Shown here piece by piece: positions 11,169-20,114 of a stretch of DNA of 64,000 nt. Each line of letters begins with the position of its first letter. Within the stretch, counting starts at the first letter, position 1. Below the pieces are notes generated by a model. The model had not been told where the DNA came from, made no database searches, and worked only from the letters and a program-made list of their open reading frames with translations. Source of the stretch: Halotalea alkalilenta DSM 17697 (GTDB lineage Bacteria > Pseudomonadota > Gammaproteobacteria > Pseudomonadales > Halomonadaceae); the NCBI RefSeq assembly GCF_000621205.1, contig NZ_JHYY01000037.1:1-64000 (forward strand). The letters are read 5' to 3'. Made by a program: the position numbers and the translations under genes.

Positions 11169-11969
11169 TTAGTCGGAGACGAGCTCGACCTCGTAGCGGT
11201 CGCGCCCGCGGCGTTTGGCATCGAGCAGCGCGGCATCGGCGCGGTTGAGCGACTGCAGCAGTGAGTCCCCCTCCTTGTGTTCGCTGAGTCCGCAGCTGGC
11301 GGTGATCTTCAGTACCTCGTCCTTGACCTTGATGCTCAGCCGCCTGATCGCCTCGAGCAGCCGCTCGATCACTGGAATGGCTTCGCTGACCCCGCTGTTG
11401 GGCAGCAGCAGCACGAACTCCTCCCCGCCCCAGCGACCGCAGAGATCCCAACTGCGGGTCTGGTCGCGCAGGGTGGCGGCGATCGCCACCAGCACCCTGT
11501 CCCCGGCTTCGTGGCCGTGCTGGTCGTTGATCCGCTTGAAGTGGTCGACGTCGAGCATCGCGATCGCGAAGGGCTCGCGGTGGCGCCTGGCGCGGTCGCT
11601 GGCGCTGAGAATTCGATCGGTCAGCATGCGCCGGTTGGCCAGCCCGGTGAGCGGATCGAACAACGATTCCTGGCGAAGTTCCACGTTGCTCTGCTGGATC
11701 GCGCGCTGATAGCGGTCAGAAATCCTGGCGACCTTGTCGAGCCGTTTGAGCTGCCGGTGATAGCTATCTATCAGGCTTTGGCGTTCGAGCAGCGAGTAGC
11801 GCTGGAAGCCATCGGAGATGTGCACCAAGCGCTCCATCCGGCTCTGCTGGTGCTTGTAGGCATCGAACAGCTCGGCCAGCGCGATGTGTAGCGGATGGTC
11901 TCGATTCGAGGAGGAGGCCAGCAGGGAGGAGACACGCTCCTCGATGCCGACTGTCTCGCGGCTGTTCAT
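11169..11969 (-). CDS. siaD: Diguanylate cyclase SiaD
   Basis: A 266-residue cytoplasmic diguanylate cyclase. The N-terminal half (about 1-100) is helical and lacks a known sensor; the C-terminal half is a GGDEF domain with active motif GRWGGEEF. An RSWD sequence exactly five residues before GGEEF is a canonical product-inhibition I-site (RxxD). Start ATG 11969 lies 8 bp after the siaC stop. In Pseudomonas aeruginosa SiaD is switched on by unphosphorylated SiaC, raising c-di-GMP and promoting aggregation and biofilm. The adjacent siaC, siaB and siaA in the same order make this identification strong. Confidence 0.9.
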   Translation of the reverse strand: MNSRETVGIEERVSSLLASSSNRDHPLHIALAELFDAYKHQQSRMERLVHISDGFQRYSLLERQSLIDSYHRQLKRLDKVARISDRYQRAIQQSNVELRQESLFDPLTGLANRRMLTDRILSASDRARRHREPFAIAMLDVDHFKRINDQHGHEAGDRVLVAIAATLRDQTRSWDLCGRWGGEEFVLLLPNSGVSEAIPVIERLLEAIRRLSIKVKDEVLKITASCGLSEHKEGDSLLQSLNRADAALLDAKRRGRDRYEVELVSD

Positions 11970-11977
11970 GTCGAACC

Positions 11978-12364
11978 TCAATTCCCATTTAGGGGAGTGA
12001 TGGCGAACGGGAAGCTGCAATCTTCGCGAAACTCCTCCGCGAGCTCGGCCACGCGCTCGTTGCGTGGAGAATAGTGCCAGGTGACCTGGAGGGTGCGGCC
12101 GCCGCGATGGGCCTCTTCGAGCAGATCGAAGATGTCCATCATCGATTTCACCGAGCTGGTATTGAGATAAAGCAGGCCGAGCTCGAGTTTCAGCGGTTGG
12201 TCGTCTTCGCGCAGCAGGTAGCGTTCGAGCCACGCGATCAGCGGCGCGAACAGCTCGTAGGAATTCTCCGGATAGGAGTCGCCAGCGAGCTGCACCAGGC
12301 CCGTGTCCCAGATCGCACTGACCGAAGGGCTCGACGCAGTGGCGGGGATACAAAGGTCATCCAT
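11978..12364 (-). CDS. siaC: SiaC, partner-switching regulator (DUF1987)
   Basis: A 128-residue DUF1987 protein. The motif LNTSSVKSMMD surrounds Thr69, which corresponds to the Thr68 that SiaB phosphorylates in Pseudomonas aeruginosa SiaC; only the unphosphorylated form binds and activates SiaD. The fold resembles anti-sigma-factor antagonists. It lies between siaB and siaD with gaps of 14 and 8 bp, indicating one transcript. Its start is preceded by GGAAACGACACCTCT, a weak ribosome binding site, so translation may be coupled to siaB. Confidence 0.9.
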   Translation of the reverse strand: MDDLCIPATASSPSVSAIWDTGLVQLAGDSYPENSYELFAPLIAWLERYLLREDDQPLKLELGLLYLNTSSVKSMMDIFDLLEEAHRGGRTLQVTWHYSPRNERVAELAEEFREDCSFPFAITPLNGN

Positions 12365-12378
12365 AGAGGTGTCGTTTC

Positions 12379-12921
12379 CTAAATCGTCGCTTGGAGACTG
12401 AAGAAGCAGCGGCCACCGGGCTGCGGCGTCAGTCGCGCGCTGAGCGGCTGGCTAGATTTTCTCGCGATGTCGAGCAGCCCGAGGCCGGCGCCGCTGTGGC
12501 CGTCGGTACAGCGGGGCTCACGCAAGCGGCGCTTGTAGCTCTCCTTCAGCGCCGGCTTGTCCAGCCGGGCCAGCGCCTCGATGGTCGCGACCAGTCGTTC
12601 GCCGTCCTCTGGATCGACCAGGTTGCCTGCGCTCACCGCGTAGTGGCCATCCTCCTCCCGCGCGATCGCCAGGGTGGCGATAGCCGTGAGATCGCTATCG
12701 CCGCGCTTGCGGCTGTAGTGGCGGATGTTCTGGGCCATCTCGATATAGACCGCGAACACGTCCATGGTCGCGTTGGCCGGCGCTAGTTCCGCCTCCATGT
12801 AGCCGCGCAGAGCGTTGCCTATATCCTCGATCAGACTCTTGGAGATCGGTCCGTTGAAGCAGAGCAACACCCGGTGCTCGGCGAAGCTGTCGCGTAGTCC
12901 GAGCAGATCGATGGTCTTCAT
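12379..12921 (-). CDS. siaB: SiaB-type kinase (DUF6272)
   Basis: A 180-residue protein matching SiaB by length, position and sequence character. It has a GHKL-like core with MAQNIRHYSRKRG (N-box-like Asn) and HSGAGLGLLDIARKS (G-box). SiaB phosphorylates SiaC and so holds SiaD in check. The start follows CCAGGAGAAACG, a good ribosome binding site. The 180-bp gap back to siaA is longer than elsewhere in the operon, so a secondary promoter is possible. Confidence 0.88.
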   Translation of the reverse strand: MKTIDLLGLRDSFAEHRVLLCFNGPISKSLIEDIGNALRGYMEAELAPANATMDVFAVYIEMAQNIRHYSRKRGDSDLTAIATLAIAREEDGHYAVSAGNLVDPEDGERLVATIEALARLDKPALKESYKRRLREPRCTDGHSGAGLGLLDIARKSSQPLSARLTPQPGGRCFFSLQATI

Positions 12922-13101
12922 CGTTTCTCCTGGAGAATGGCGAGGTAACGCGGCTCAAGCGGGGTGAGCGCGTTTTTCGAGGGTGATGGCGCCACTTTTC
13001 CCCATCCCGCCAACGACCGCGGCGCGTGAACGGCCGAAGCTCTCTGGCCGGATGCCGGGCCTCGATGGAGAATCGATCCGCCATTCCGACCCAGGATAAT
13101 A

Positions 13102-15087
13102 TCAGCGTGGCGAGAAGTCCCCACTCTCTATCACCAGCAGGGTGATATCGTCGCGCTGGGCCAGTCCTGCTCGATAGTCGTCGATCGCGCCCGCGCAGTG
13201 GCTCAGGCTTTGCGGCAAGGGCAGTGCGCTCGCCTGTTCGAGCAGCGCGATGAAGCGGTTGACCCCGAATCCGAAGCTATCTTCCCCCCCGGCCTGGTCG
13301 AGCAGCCCGTCGCTGGTCATGTAGCAACGTGCCTTGGAGGGGAAGGACAGCTCGACATTGGCATACTCGCCGCGGCGACGGTGGCCGAGCGGCCGGCGCC
13401 CGCCCCGATGGCGGATCACCTGGCCGTCGCACTCGAGGAACAGGTCGAGTTTGGCCCCGGCGAACCGGGCCGAGCGTCCGTTGGCGTCGAGCCAGAGCAG
13501 CGCGACGTCCATTTCGGTGGCGAGACCGCGGCGTTCATCCAGCAGCAGCCTCACCAGGCGATCCGTCTCGGTCAGCACCGAGGCCGGGTCGGCGCCGCCG
13601 GCGAGCAGGATGGCGCGATCGAGCAGGCCGCGCGCGAGCATCGTCATCATCGCCCCGGGTACCCCGTGGCCGGCACAGTCGATGATGCCGACCAGACAGC
13701 CCCCCGGCTCCTCATGGAGCAGATAGAAGTCTCCGCCGACGCGATCGCGCGGCCGCCACAGCACCGCACCGTTCACCCGCTGCTCGAGCCGGGCGGGCAG
13801 GATGGCGCTCTGGAGCAGGCGGGCGTAGCCGATCGACTCGTCCAGGGTGCGGTGAGCGCGGCGCATCTCTTCGTTGGCATGCTCGAGCGCTTGGGTGCGC
13901 TCGCTGACCGTGCGCTCGAGATCCGAGGTGTGGTTGCGGATCCGTTCGGCCATCTGTGCGAACGCCTGGGACAGCTGGCCGAGTTCGTCGCGGCGCTTGA
14001 GCGGAGCGTTGGTGCGGAATTCGCCGCGGGCGATCGACTGCGCGGAGGCGGTGAGCAAGCGCAGCGGATTGAGCAGCAGACGGTCGGCGAGCCAACCGAG
14101 CATGATCAACAGCATCGCCAGGATCGACAGCGTCGCGAGGCTCAGATAGGCGAACCAAGGCGCATCGGCATCGCTCAGCTCCTGGGGGGCCACCGCACTG
14201 ACCATCAGCCAGTTGAGTTCGGGCAGCGACTGCACGGAGATCAGCTGGTCGCGCGACTGGAGGTTCAGGGCCCGCACCACCTGGCTACCCGGGTAGCGCC
14301 GAGCCTCGATGATCGCCGAGCTGAGCAGGCCACGCTGCTCCGGCGTCACCAAACTGTAGAGGTTGCGACTGAAATCGAAGTAGCCGGGATTGATCCTGTC
14401 CGCGACCAACGAGGCGTCGGGATGAGCGCGAAGGTTGCCCTGCGGATCGATCAGCATAGGTGTGATGCCCGGGCGCCTTTCGCGCAGCATCTCCTCGATG
14501 AAGCCCGGCAGCTCGATCCCACTGCCGACCTCTCCGACCGGCCGTCCTAGATGGAACACGGGTACGCTGATCCAGATCATCTGGCGTTCGAGGTGTGCAT
14601 CGAAGATCACCTGGATGCGCTGGTCGGTGCTGGTGTCGAGCAGCCCGAACAGCCAGGCATCCTCGGTGTCCAGCGGATTGGCCTGGTAGAGCGGTGAGAT
14701 GAGATCGGCGCTAGGGCTTGAGTCGAGCAGGTAGAAGTGCCGGTCGGCGATCCGATAGGCGAACACCATGTCGGCGTCGAAGTCGTTGGCCAGCCGGGTG
14801 GCGTCGGCAACGAAAGCATTCGCCGAGGCGGGGTTCTCCGCACTCAACCAAGCACTCGTGGCCGGCTGTGCGGCGAGCTGGCGGGCCAGCTGCCGACGCT
14901 CGGCGATACGCGCTCCGACGCGCTGGGCGATCAGCTGGGTCTGCGTACGCGCATAGTCGACGCTCAGCTGGTCGCGGATCTTATCGATCACCAGTGCGCC
15001 GATTATCAGTGCCGGTACCAGGGCCAGCAGGCAGCCTCCCAGCAGTACGAGGATCAACTTGATCCTCAGTCCCAGAGCCGTCGTCAA
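13102..15087 (-). CDS. siaA: SiaA, membrane PP2C-type phosphatase with HAMP domain
   Basis: About 661 residues. A TM helix near the N-terminus, a large periplasmic sensor region (about 35-300, dCache-like), a second TM helix, a HAMP linker (ADRLLLNPLRLLTASAQSIA), a coiled-coil stretch (LERTVSERTQALEHANEEM) and a C-terminal PP2C/SpoIIE phosphatase with RVGGDFYLLHE and DCAGHGVPGAMMTM. It dephosphorylates SiaC and so activates SiaD. The start is uncertain: TTG at 15087 has GGGGAAAGGGA upstream and is preferred; TTG at 15126 adds 13 residues. In Pseudomonas the system responds to surfactant; the signal here is unknown. Confidence 0.9.
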   Translation of the reverse strand: MTTALGLRIKLILVLLGGCLLALVPALIIGALVIDKIRDQLSVDYARTQTQLIAQRVGARIAERRQLARQLAAQPATSAWLSAENPASANAFVADATRLANDFDADMVFAYRIADRHFYLLDSSPSADLISPLYQANPLDTEDAWLFGLLDTSTDQRIQVIFDAHLERQMIWISVPVFHLGRPVGEVGSGIELPGFIEEMLRERRPGITPMLIDPQGNLRAHPDASLVADRINPGYFDFSRNLYSLVTPEQRGLLSSAIIEARRYPGSQVVRALNLQSRDQLISVQSLPELNWLMVSAVAPQELSDADAPWFAYLSLATLSILAMLLIMLGWLADRLLLNPLRLLTASAQSIARGEFRTNAPLKRRDELGQLSQAFAQMAERIRNHTSDLERTVSERTQALEHANEEMRRAHRTLDESIGYARLLQSAILPARLEQRVNGAVLWRPRDRVGGDFYLLHEEPGGCLVGIIDCAGHGVPGAMMTMLARGLLDRAILLAGGADPASVLTETDRLVRLLLDERRGLATEMDVALLWLDANGRSARFAGAKLDLFLECDGQVIRHRGGRRPLGHRRRGEYANVELSFPSKARCYMTSDGLLDQAGGEDSFGFGVNRFIALLEQASALPLPQSLSHCAGAIDDYRAGLAQRDDITLLVIESGDFSPR

Positions 15088-15237
15088 ATCCCTTTCCCCA
15101 AGGCCTTGCCGCCCGTTTCCGGCCAAGCGTCGTGGCTTGGCGCGGTGCCGGCCTTTGTCGCTAGTATTCGTCGCCTTCGGCCCTGCCTTGCTTGGAATGT
15201 ATAGTGTTCACTCCGCCTTGTCCCAGGAGAGTTGAGC

Positions 15238-16053
15238 ATGTCCACCTCGTTGTCGCCGCGCAGCGTGCTGTTCGTTCCTGCCTCTCGCCCTGAGCTGTTC
15301 GACAAGGCATTGGCCAGCGGTGCCGACCGAATCATCATCGATCTGGAGGACGCGGTCGATGAGTCGGGCAAGTCCAGCGCTCGCCGGTCGATCGAACTCT
15401 GGAGCGAGACCCACCCCGATGCGCGCTTCCTGGTCAGGATCAACGCGCCGAGCCATCCCGCCTTCTACGAAGACCTGCGGCTTTGCCGCCGGGTCGAGGG
15501 GGTCGAGCGGGTCATGGTGCCCAAGTGCGAGAGCGCGGATGCGCTGCGCCAGGCCGCGCTGGCCGGCAAGCCGCTATGGGCGCTGGTCGAGACCGCCCGG
15601 GGCATCGCCGCACTGGACGCGATGGCGGCGGTCGAGGGGCTCGAACGTTTCGCTCTCGGCGAGCTCGATCTCGCCACTGACCTTGGCCTGGCACGCGGTA
15701 GCCAAGGCGCACGGAGGGTGATCGACCAGCTGCGCGTCGCCCTGCTGATCGCTTCGCGGGCCAACCGATGCCAGCCGCCGATGGCCGCCGTGTCGCCGGC
15801 GATCGACGACCTGGAGCGGCTCGAGGCCCACGCCCGCGAAGCCGAGGAGATGGGCTTCGCCGGTATGCTCTGCATCCATCCCCGCCAGCTGGCGGTGGCC
15901 GAGCGCTGGTTCGCACCGAGCGAACGGCGGCTCGCCTGGGCCCGGCGGGTGGTCGAGCGCGCGGCAGGAGGCGAGGCGGTGTTCGAGCTCGAAGGCGAGA
16001 TGGTCGACCTGCCGGTGATCGAGGCGGCGCGCCGGCTGCTCGCAAGGGCCTAG
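15238..16053 (+). CDS. CitE-like / HpcH-HpaI family lyase
   Basis: A 271-residue TIM-barrel protein of the citrate-lyase beta-subunit/HpcH family. Signatures are RSVLFVPASRPELFDKA, IIIDLEDAV, RFLVRINA, VMVPKCES, ALVETARGI and ALGELDLATDLG, holding the Mg ligands (Glu/Asp) and the CoA-ester-binding Arg. The start ATG 15238 has AGGAGA seven bases upstream. Without citD/citF nearby it is not citrate lyase; related stand-alone proteins cleave malyl-CoA, citramalyl-CoA or beta-methylmalyl-CoA. Divergent from siaA over 150 bp, which is probably coincidental. Confidence 0.8.
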   Translation: MSTSLSPRSVLFVPASRPELFDKALASGADRIIIDLEDAVDESGKSSARRSIELWSETHPDARFLVRINAPSHPAFYEDLRLCRRVEGVERVMVPKCESADALRQAALAGKPLWALVETARGIAALDAMAAVEGLERFALGELDLATDLGLARGSQGARRVIDQLRVALLIASRANRCQPPMAAVSPAIDDLERLEAHAREAEEMGFAGMLCIHPRQLAVAERWFAPSERRLAWARRVVERAAGGEAVFELEGEMVDLPVIEAARRLLARA

Positions 16054-16070
16054 GGCGTGCCCTGCACGAG

Positions 16071-16580
16071 CTACTCTCCCTCCGGCTCCCGGCGGGTCGC
16101 CAGCAGGGTGCGCAGCGGCAGTTCGTCCTTGACGATCGGCGATTTGATCACGATGTAGCTGAAGTACTTCTCTATTCCGATGTCCTTGTCGATCAGCGCC
16201 TCGATCACCTGCTGATAGCGGGCGATGCTGCTGGTGAGAAAGCGCAGCAGGTAGTCGTAGCCGCCGCTGACAAGGTGGCATTCGAGCAGCTCGTCGACCT
16301 GGCGGATGTTCTGTTCGAAGCGCATGAAGTCTTCGCGCCGATGGTCCGAAAGCGTCACTTCGGTGAATATCGTCACGCTGTCGGTGATCTTGGCCAGATT
16401 GATCCTCGCCTGGAACGAGGTGATGTAGCCCGCTGCCTCCAGTCGCTTCACCCGCTGCAGGCATGGGCTGGGCGAGAGTCCGACGGCGTCGGCCAGGCTG
16501 ACGTTGGTCATCCTTCCGTCGCGTTGCAGTTGGACCAGGATGTTGATGTCGATACGGTCGAGTTTGACGGCGATGCCCAT
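16071..16580 (-). CDS. Lrp/AsnC-family transcriptional regulator
   Basis: A 169-residue Lrp-type regulator. An N-terminal winged helix-turn-helix (LDRIDINILVQLQRDGRMTN, LADAVGLSPSPCLQRVKRLE) is followed by a RAM/AsnC effector domain with LECHLVSGGYDYLLRF. Start 16580 is the ATG just before the conserved domain, with GGAGG somewhat distant (11 bases); upstream residues to 16667 look non-coding. It is downstream of the HAD gene and gabT on the same strand, so an amino acid or amine may be its effector. That effector is inference from context. Confidence 0.9.
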   Translation of the reverse strand: MGIAVKLDRIDINILVQLQRDGRMTNVSLADAVGLSPSPCLQRVKRLEAAGYITSFQARINLAKITDSVTIFTEVTLSDHRREDFMRFEQNIRQVDELLECHLVSGGYDYLLRFLTSSIARYQQVIEALIDKDIGIEKYFSYIVIKSPIVKDELPLRTLLATRREPEGE

Positions 16581-16778
16581 GATGAAGAGACCTCCTTGAC
16601 GCCTACTGGTGCGCGCGCAGCGAGGAAGGACCTCCATCCGCCGTTCGATGCGCGAAGAGCGTCTCATCGGCGGCCTTCCATGCGTACCGCCACGGACATT
16701 GTCTTTGATCTCGCGGGAGTCGTATGCGCGGCTCTCTCCCCAGGGGGAGCGCGATTCAGCCTGTGGAGAGACGATGAG

Positions 16779-17423
16779 TCAGACGATATCAGAACGCAAG
16801 GCGTTCTGGTGGGCTCTGATGAACGCGCCCAGGGAAACGAAATCCCGTTTCGAATCAATCGTCTCAGCTGAGGAGGTACGCAGGATGCGACGATACCCCG
16901 CAGCACCCTGCGGCGGTGGGCCCGCGCACAGCAGCAGCAGTGCGGGATCGGCGCAGAATGCCTTGATCCGCGCCCTTGCGGCGATAAAGCTTCCGGTGGT
17001 CAGGCGCTCTTCGGCCGCGAGCCCGAGCCTTTGGTCGAAGGCGGCGAACTCCGCCGCGTCCAAGGTGGTGACCACCCGCAGCCGGTAGAACTTGCGCAGA
17101 TACTGAAGCGCCCCCGGCGAGTCCTCGTAGAGCGAGCCGACGCCCAAGCGGCTGGCGAACTCGATGCTCTGCTGCCAGCTCGGCGACAGCGCCCATCGAT
17201 CGGCCAGCGTACGGTGGACGAAGCAGTGCGCGGAGACCGAGTCCATCTCCTCGTCGGCCACCGAGGTGAGCGCCTCGACGTAGTCGGCGATCACCCGGCT
17301 CGGCGGCGGCGGGTCTTCGAGCTGCTCGAGCAGCGGCGAAAGCCCGCGCAGGATCGCGCTGTCGCGATCGATCAGCACGCCGTGAGCATCGATGCAGAGG
17401 GTTTGGTAGTCGGTCAGGCGCAT
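16779..17423 (-). CDS. Degenerate HAD-superfamily protein
   Basis: A 214-residue protein resembling type II haloacid dehalogenase-like proteins but with poor catalytic motifs. Motif I reads CIDAHGVLID: the nucleophile Asp is present but the usual GT is GV. The motif II region reads VVTTLDAAEF instead of S/T-N. No obvious motif III Lys-Pro occurs, and where an Asp-containing motif IV is expected it reads LLLLCAGPPPQGAAG. It may be a pseudo-enzyme or very divergent. The start has GGAGGAG. It follows gabT by 86 bp on the same strand. Confidence 0.7.
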   Translation of the reverse strand: MRLTDYQTLCIDAHGVLIDRDSAILRGLSPLLEQLEDPPPPSRVIADYVEALTSVADEEMDSVSAHCFVHRTLADRWALSPSWQQSIEFASRLGVGSLYEDSPGALQYLRKFYRLRVVTTLDAAEFAAFDQRLGLAAEERLTTGSFIAARARIKAFCADPALLLLCAGPPPQGAAGYRRILRTSSAETIDSKRDFVSLGAFIRAHQNALRSDIV

Positions 17424-17438
17424 GCCGTTCTCCTCCAG

Positions 17439-17475
17439 ATACGACGACGCTCGCGATGGCTCGCGAGCGCCGTAT
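17439..17475. terminator. Hairpin between gabT and the HAD gene
   Basis: A perfect 8-bp stem GCTCGCGA/TCGCGAGC (17449-17456 with 17461-17468) is extended by an outer ATACG/CGTAT pairing (17439-17443 with 17471-17475). No T run follows on the minus strand. It could attenuate read-through from gabT or protect the gabT 3' end. Confidence 0.4.
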
Positions 17476-17509
17476 CCTGGTCAAGACAAGTCGAGTCGTA
17501 CCGCCACGG

Positions 17510-18796
17510 TCAGGCGATGTCGAGCGCGCGATCGAGGATCGTCAGGGCCTCGTCGATCTGCGCATCGGTGGTGGTCAGCGGGGCGAGGAAGCGAATCACG
17601 TTACGCTGTACGCCACACTTGATCACCAGCAGGCCCGCTTCGCAACAGCGCTCGATCACCCCCTGGGTCAGCTCGGCGTCGGCGCTGCGCTTGGCATCGT
17701 CCTTGACCAGCTCGATCGCGCACATGGGGCCGAGCCCGCGCACCTCGCCGATCGCCGCATGGCGTGCCTGGAGCTGGCGCAGTCCGGCGTCGAGCCGCTC
17801 GCCCATCGCCTGTCCACGCTCGATCAAGCGCTCATGATCGAACAGCTCGAGCACCGCCAGCGCCGCGGCGCAAGCCAGCGGGTTGCCGCCATAGGTGCCG
17901 CCGAGCCCGCCCGGAAGCGGCGCGTCCATCATCTCGGCGCGACCGACGACGCCGGAGATCGGCATACCGCCGGCGAGGCTCTTGGCCACCGTGACCAGGT
18001 CCGGCTGGATGCCCGAGTGCTGGAAGCCGAACAGCTTGCCGGTACGGCCGAAGCCGGTCTGGATCTCATCGGCGATCAGGACGATGCCGTGACGCCTGGT
18101 CAGTTCGCGCAGCGCCTGGAGGAACTCCACCGGCGCGGGCAGGAAGCCGCCGTCGCCCTGTACCGGTTCGATGATGATCGCGGCGACCCGGTCGGCGGCG
18201 ATCTCGGTGGCGAACAGCGTCTCCAGCGCATCGAGCGCATCGACGCTGCCGATCCCGCGGAAGGCGTTGGGGTAGGGGGTATGGAACACTTCCCCGGCGA
18301 ACGGACCGAAGTTCTGGCGATAGGGCTGGCTCATCCCGGTCAGCGTGGCGCCGAGCAGGGTGCGGCCGTGGAAGCCGCCATTGAAGGCGATCACCCCAGG
18401 GCGCCCGGTGTGGGCGCGGGCGATCTTGACTGCGTTTTCCACCGCTTCCGCGCCGCTGGTGAAGAACACGCTCTTGTAGGGCTCGGTGCCGCCGACCAGC
18501 TGGTTGAGCCGCTCGGCGAGCTCGATGTAGGGCGTGTAGGCGGCGACCTGGAAACTCATGTGGGTGACGCGTTCGAGCTGTTCGCGCACCGCGGCGACCA
18601 CCTTGGGATGGTTGTGGCCGACGTTGAGCACTCCGATGCCGCCGACGAAGTCGAGATAGCGTTTGCCATCGACGTCCCATACCTCGCTGCCGAGCGCTTT
18701 GTCGATCACCAGCGGATGCGCGTTGATCACGCCTCGTGGAATCGCACGCTCACGCTTGCGCAGCCAGGGTTGGGAAGGACTGACATCGGTATTCAT
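17510..18796 (-). CDS. gabT: 4-aminobutyrate aminotransferase
   Basis: A 428-residue class III PLP aminotransferase. It transfers the amino group of GABA to 2-oxoglutarate, giving succinate semialdehyde and glutamate. Visible motifs: FTSGAEAVENAVKIARAHTGR (cofactor phosphate), FHGRTLLG, IIEPVQGDGGF, ADEIQTGFGRTG, and the PLP lysine in TVAKSLAGG. Length and the GIGVLNVGHNHP start region fit GabT closely. Start 18796 has AGGAGC nine bases upstream; longer frames are not supported. gabD lies about 3 kb away at 21.5-23 kb, so both steps from GABA to succinate are encoded here. Confidence 0.93.
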   Translation of the reverse strand: MNTDVSPSQPWLRKRERAIPRGVINAHPLVIDKALGSEVWDVDGKRYLDFVGGIGVLNVGHNHPKVVAAVREQLERVTHMSFQVAAYTPYIELAERLNQLVGGTEPYKSVFFTSGAEAVENAVKIARAHTGRPGVIAFNGGFHGRTLLGATLTGMSQPYRQNFGPFAGEVFHTPYPNAFRGIGSVDALDALETLFATEIAADRVAAIIIEPVQGDGGFLPAPVEFLQALRELTRRHGIVLIADEIQTGFGRTGKLFGFQHSGIQPDLVTVAKSLAGGMPISGVVGRAEMMDAPLPGGLGGTYGGNPLACAAALAVLELFDHERLIERGQAMGERLDAGLRQLQARHAAIGEVRGLGPMCAIELVKDDAKRSADAELTQGVIERCCEAGLLVIKCGVQRNVIRFLAPLTTTDAQIDEALTILDRALDIA

Positions 18797-19084
18797 CTTG
18801 GGCTCCTGAGCAAAAGGGGGTGACCGTAGAGAGGCGGCGACCGTGATACCAGGGTAAGTCCGCGTCGCGATCAGGTGCTGTCGTGTTGCCGCTTCCTGCA
18901 TCCCATTAGGGCTGAATTCACCCTCGCAAACGGCATAAATCACTTCAGCGCCGCTGGCCGCGCAATCTATCTCGAGAGCGCCGGATAGGCTGCGGATCGG
19001 CGGTAGCGGGAATGTTTTTCAGCACTTCATGCGTCGTGAATCCGGCTAGCATGGAGCTTTCCTTCAGCGATGCGCGAGGCCGTC

Positions 19085-20011
19085 ATGGTTCTTCTCTACA
19101 AAGGCGATATCGAGCGTGGGCGCGAATGGCGCGCGCTGTTCGCCCGCCATGCCGCGGATATCGAGGTGCGCCTGTGGCCCGATGTCGGCGACCCGAACGA
19201 GATCCGCTACCTGCTGGCGTGGATGCCGCCGGAGGACATCGCCGAGCGGTTTCCAGCATTGGAGGCGGTGTTCGCCACCTCGGCCGGGGTCGATCAATTC
19301 GACATCACCCGGCTGCCGGCGAAGCTGCCGCTGGTGCGTATGCTCGATCCCGGCATCGAACAGGGCATGCGCGAGTACGCAAGCTTCGCCACGCTCTACC
19401 TGCACCGCCTGATCCCTTTCTACCAGCGCCAGCAGACGCAGCGGCGCTGGTCGCCCCAGCGGCTGGTGCCAGCGGCGCGCCGGCGTGTCGGCATCATGGG
19501 CCTCGGCCGGCTCGGCGCGAGCGTCGCCGAGCAGCTGCGCGGGCTCGGTTTCAGCGTTCGCGGCTGGTCGCGCTCGCCGCGAGAGCTCGAAGGCGTGCAC
19601 TGCTACGCAGGCGAGCAGGCTTTGCCTGAGTTTCTCGCCGATACCGATATCCTGATCTGCCTGCTGCCGTTGACCGACGCCACCCGCGGGATACTCGACG
19701 CTCGCTTGTTCCGCGCGCTGCCTGAAGGGGCGGCTTTGATCAACATGGGGCGCGGCGCGCATCTGGTCGAGGACGACCTGATCGAAGCGCTGGACAGCGG
19801 CCGGCTCAGCGGCGCGGTGCTCGACGTGCTCAACGAGGAGCCCCCGCCCGATGACCACCCGTTCTGGGCCCGCGAAGAGATTTTACTCACCCCGCACATC
19901 GCGGCGATGACCCTTCCTGACAGCGCCTTTCCGGTGCTGCTCGACAATCTTCGCCGGCATCAGCGCGGAGAACCGATGCGGGGTACCGTCGACCGCGGCA
20001 GCGGTTACTGA
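19085..20011 (+). CDS. ghrA: Glyoxylate/hydroxypyruvate reductase A
   Basis: A 308-residue D-2-hydroxyacid dehydrogenase of the GhrA type. A Rossmann motif GIMGLGRLGASVAEQL follows a distinctive N-terminal half (ATSAGVDQFD, REYASFATLYLHR). The catalytic set includes Arg in NMGRGAHLVEDD, Glu in LNEEPPPDDHPFW and His in TPHIAAMT. It reduces glyoxylate to glycolate and hydroxypyruvate to glycerate with NADPH. Start 19085 has GAGG six bases upstream; an ATG at 19070 is also in frame. It connects to the glycolate operon at 51-57 kb. Divergent from gabT over 288 bp in which I see nothing distinctive. Confidence 0.9.
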   Translation: MVLLYKGDIERGREWRALFARHAADIEVRLWPDVGDPNEIRYLLAWMPPEDIAERFPALEAVFATSAGVDQFDITRLPAKLPLVRMLDPGIEQGMREYASFATLYLHRLIPFYQRQQTQRRWSPQRLVPAARRRVGIMGLGRLGASVAEQLRGLGFSVRGWSRSPRELEGVHCYAGEQALPEFLADTDILICLLPLTDATRGILDARLFRALPEGAALINMGRGAHLVEDDLIEALDSGRLSGAVLDVLNEEPPPDDHPFWAREEILLTPHIAAMTLPDSAFPVLLDNLRRHQRGEPMRGTVDRGSGY

Positions 20012-20114
20012 GCGGCTCGACCTCGAGGACGAGCGGCACCGCCATACCGATGGACATGGCGCATCACTCGGCAGGCGGCGCCAGCAGGGCATGCGGCGCC
20101 GCCAAGCTTCGCGC

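Noticed and set aside
15238-16053. Citrate lyase beta subunit CitE
   Set aside because: No citD, citF or citC genes are nearby; stand-alone CitE-like proteins have other CoA-ester substrates.
16071-18796. Ectoine degradation (doe) cluster, because of the Lrp regulator next to an aminotransferase
   Set aside because: DoeA and DoeB are absent, and the aminotransferase matches GabT rather than a diaminobutyrate transaminase.
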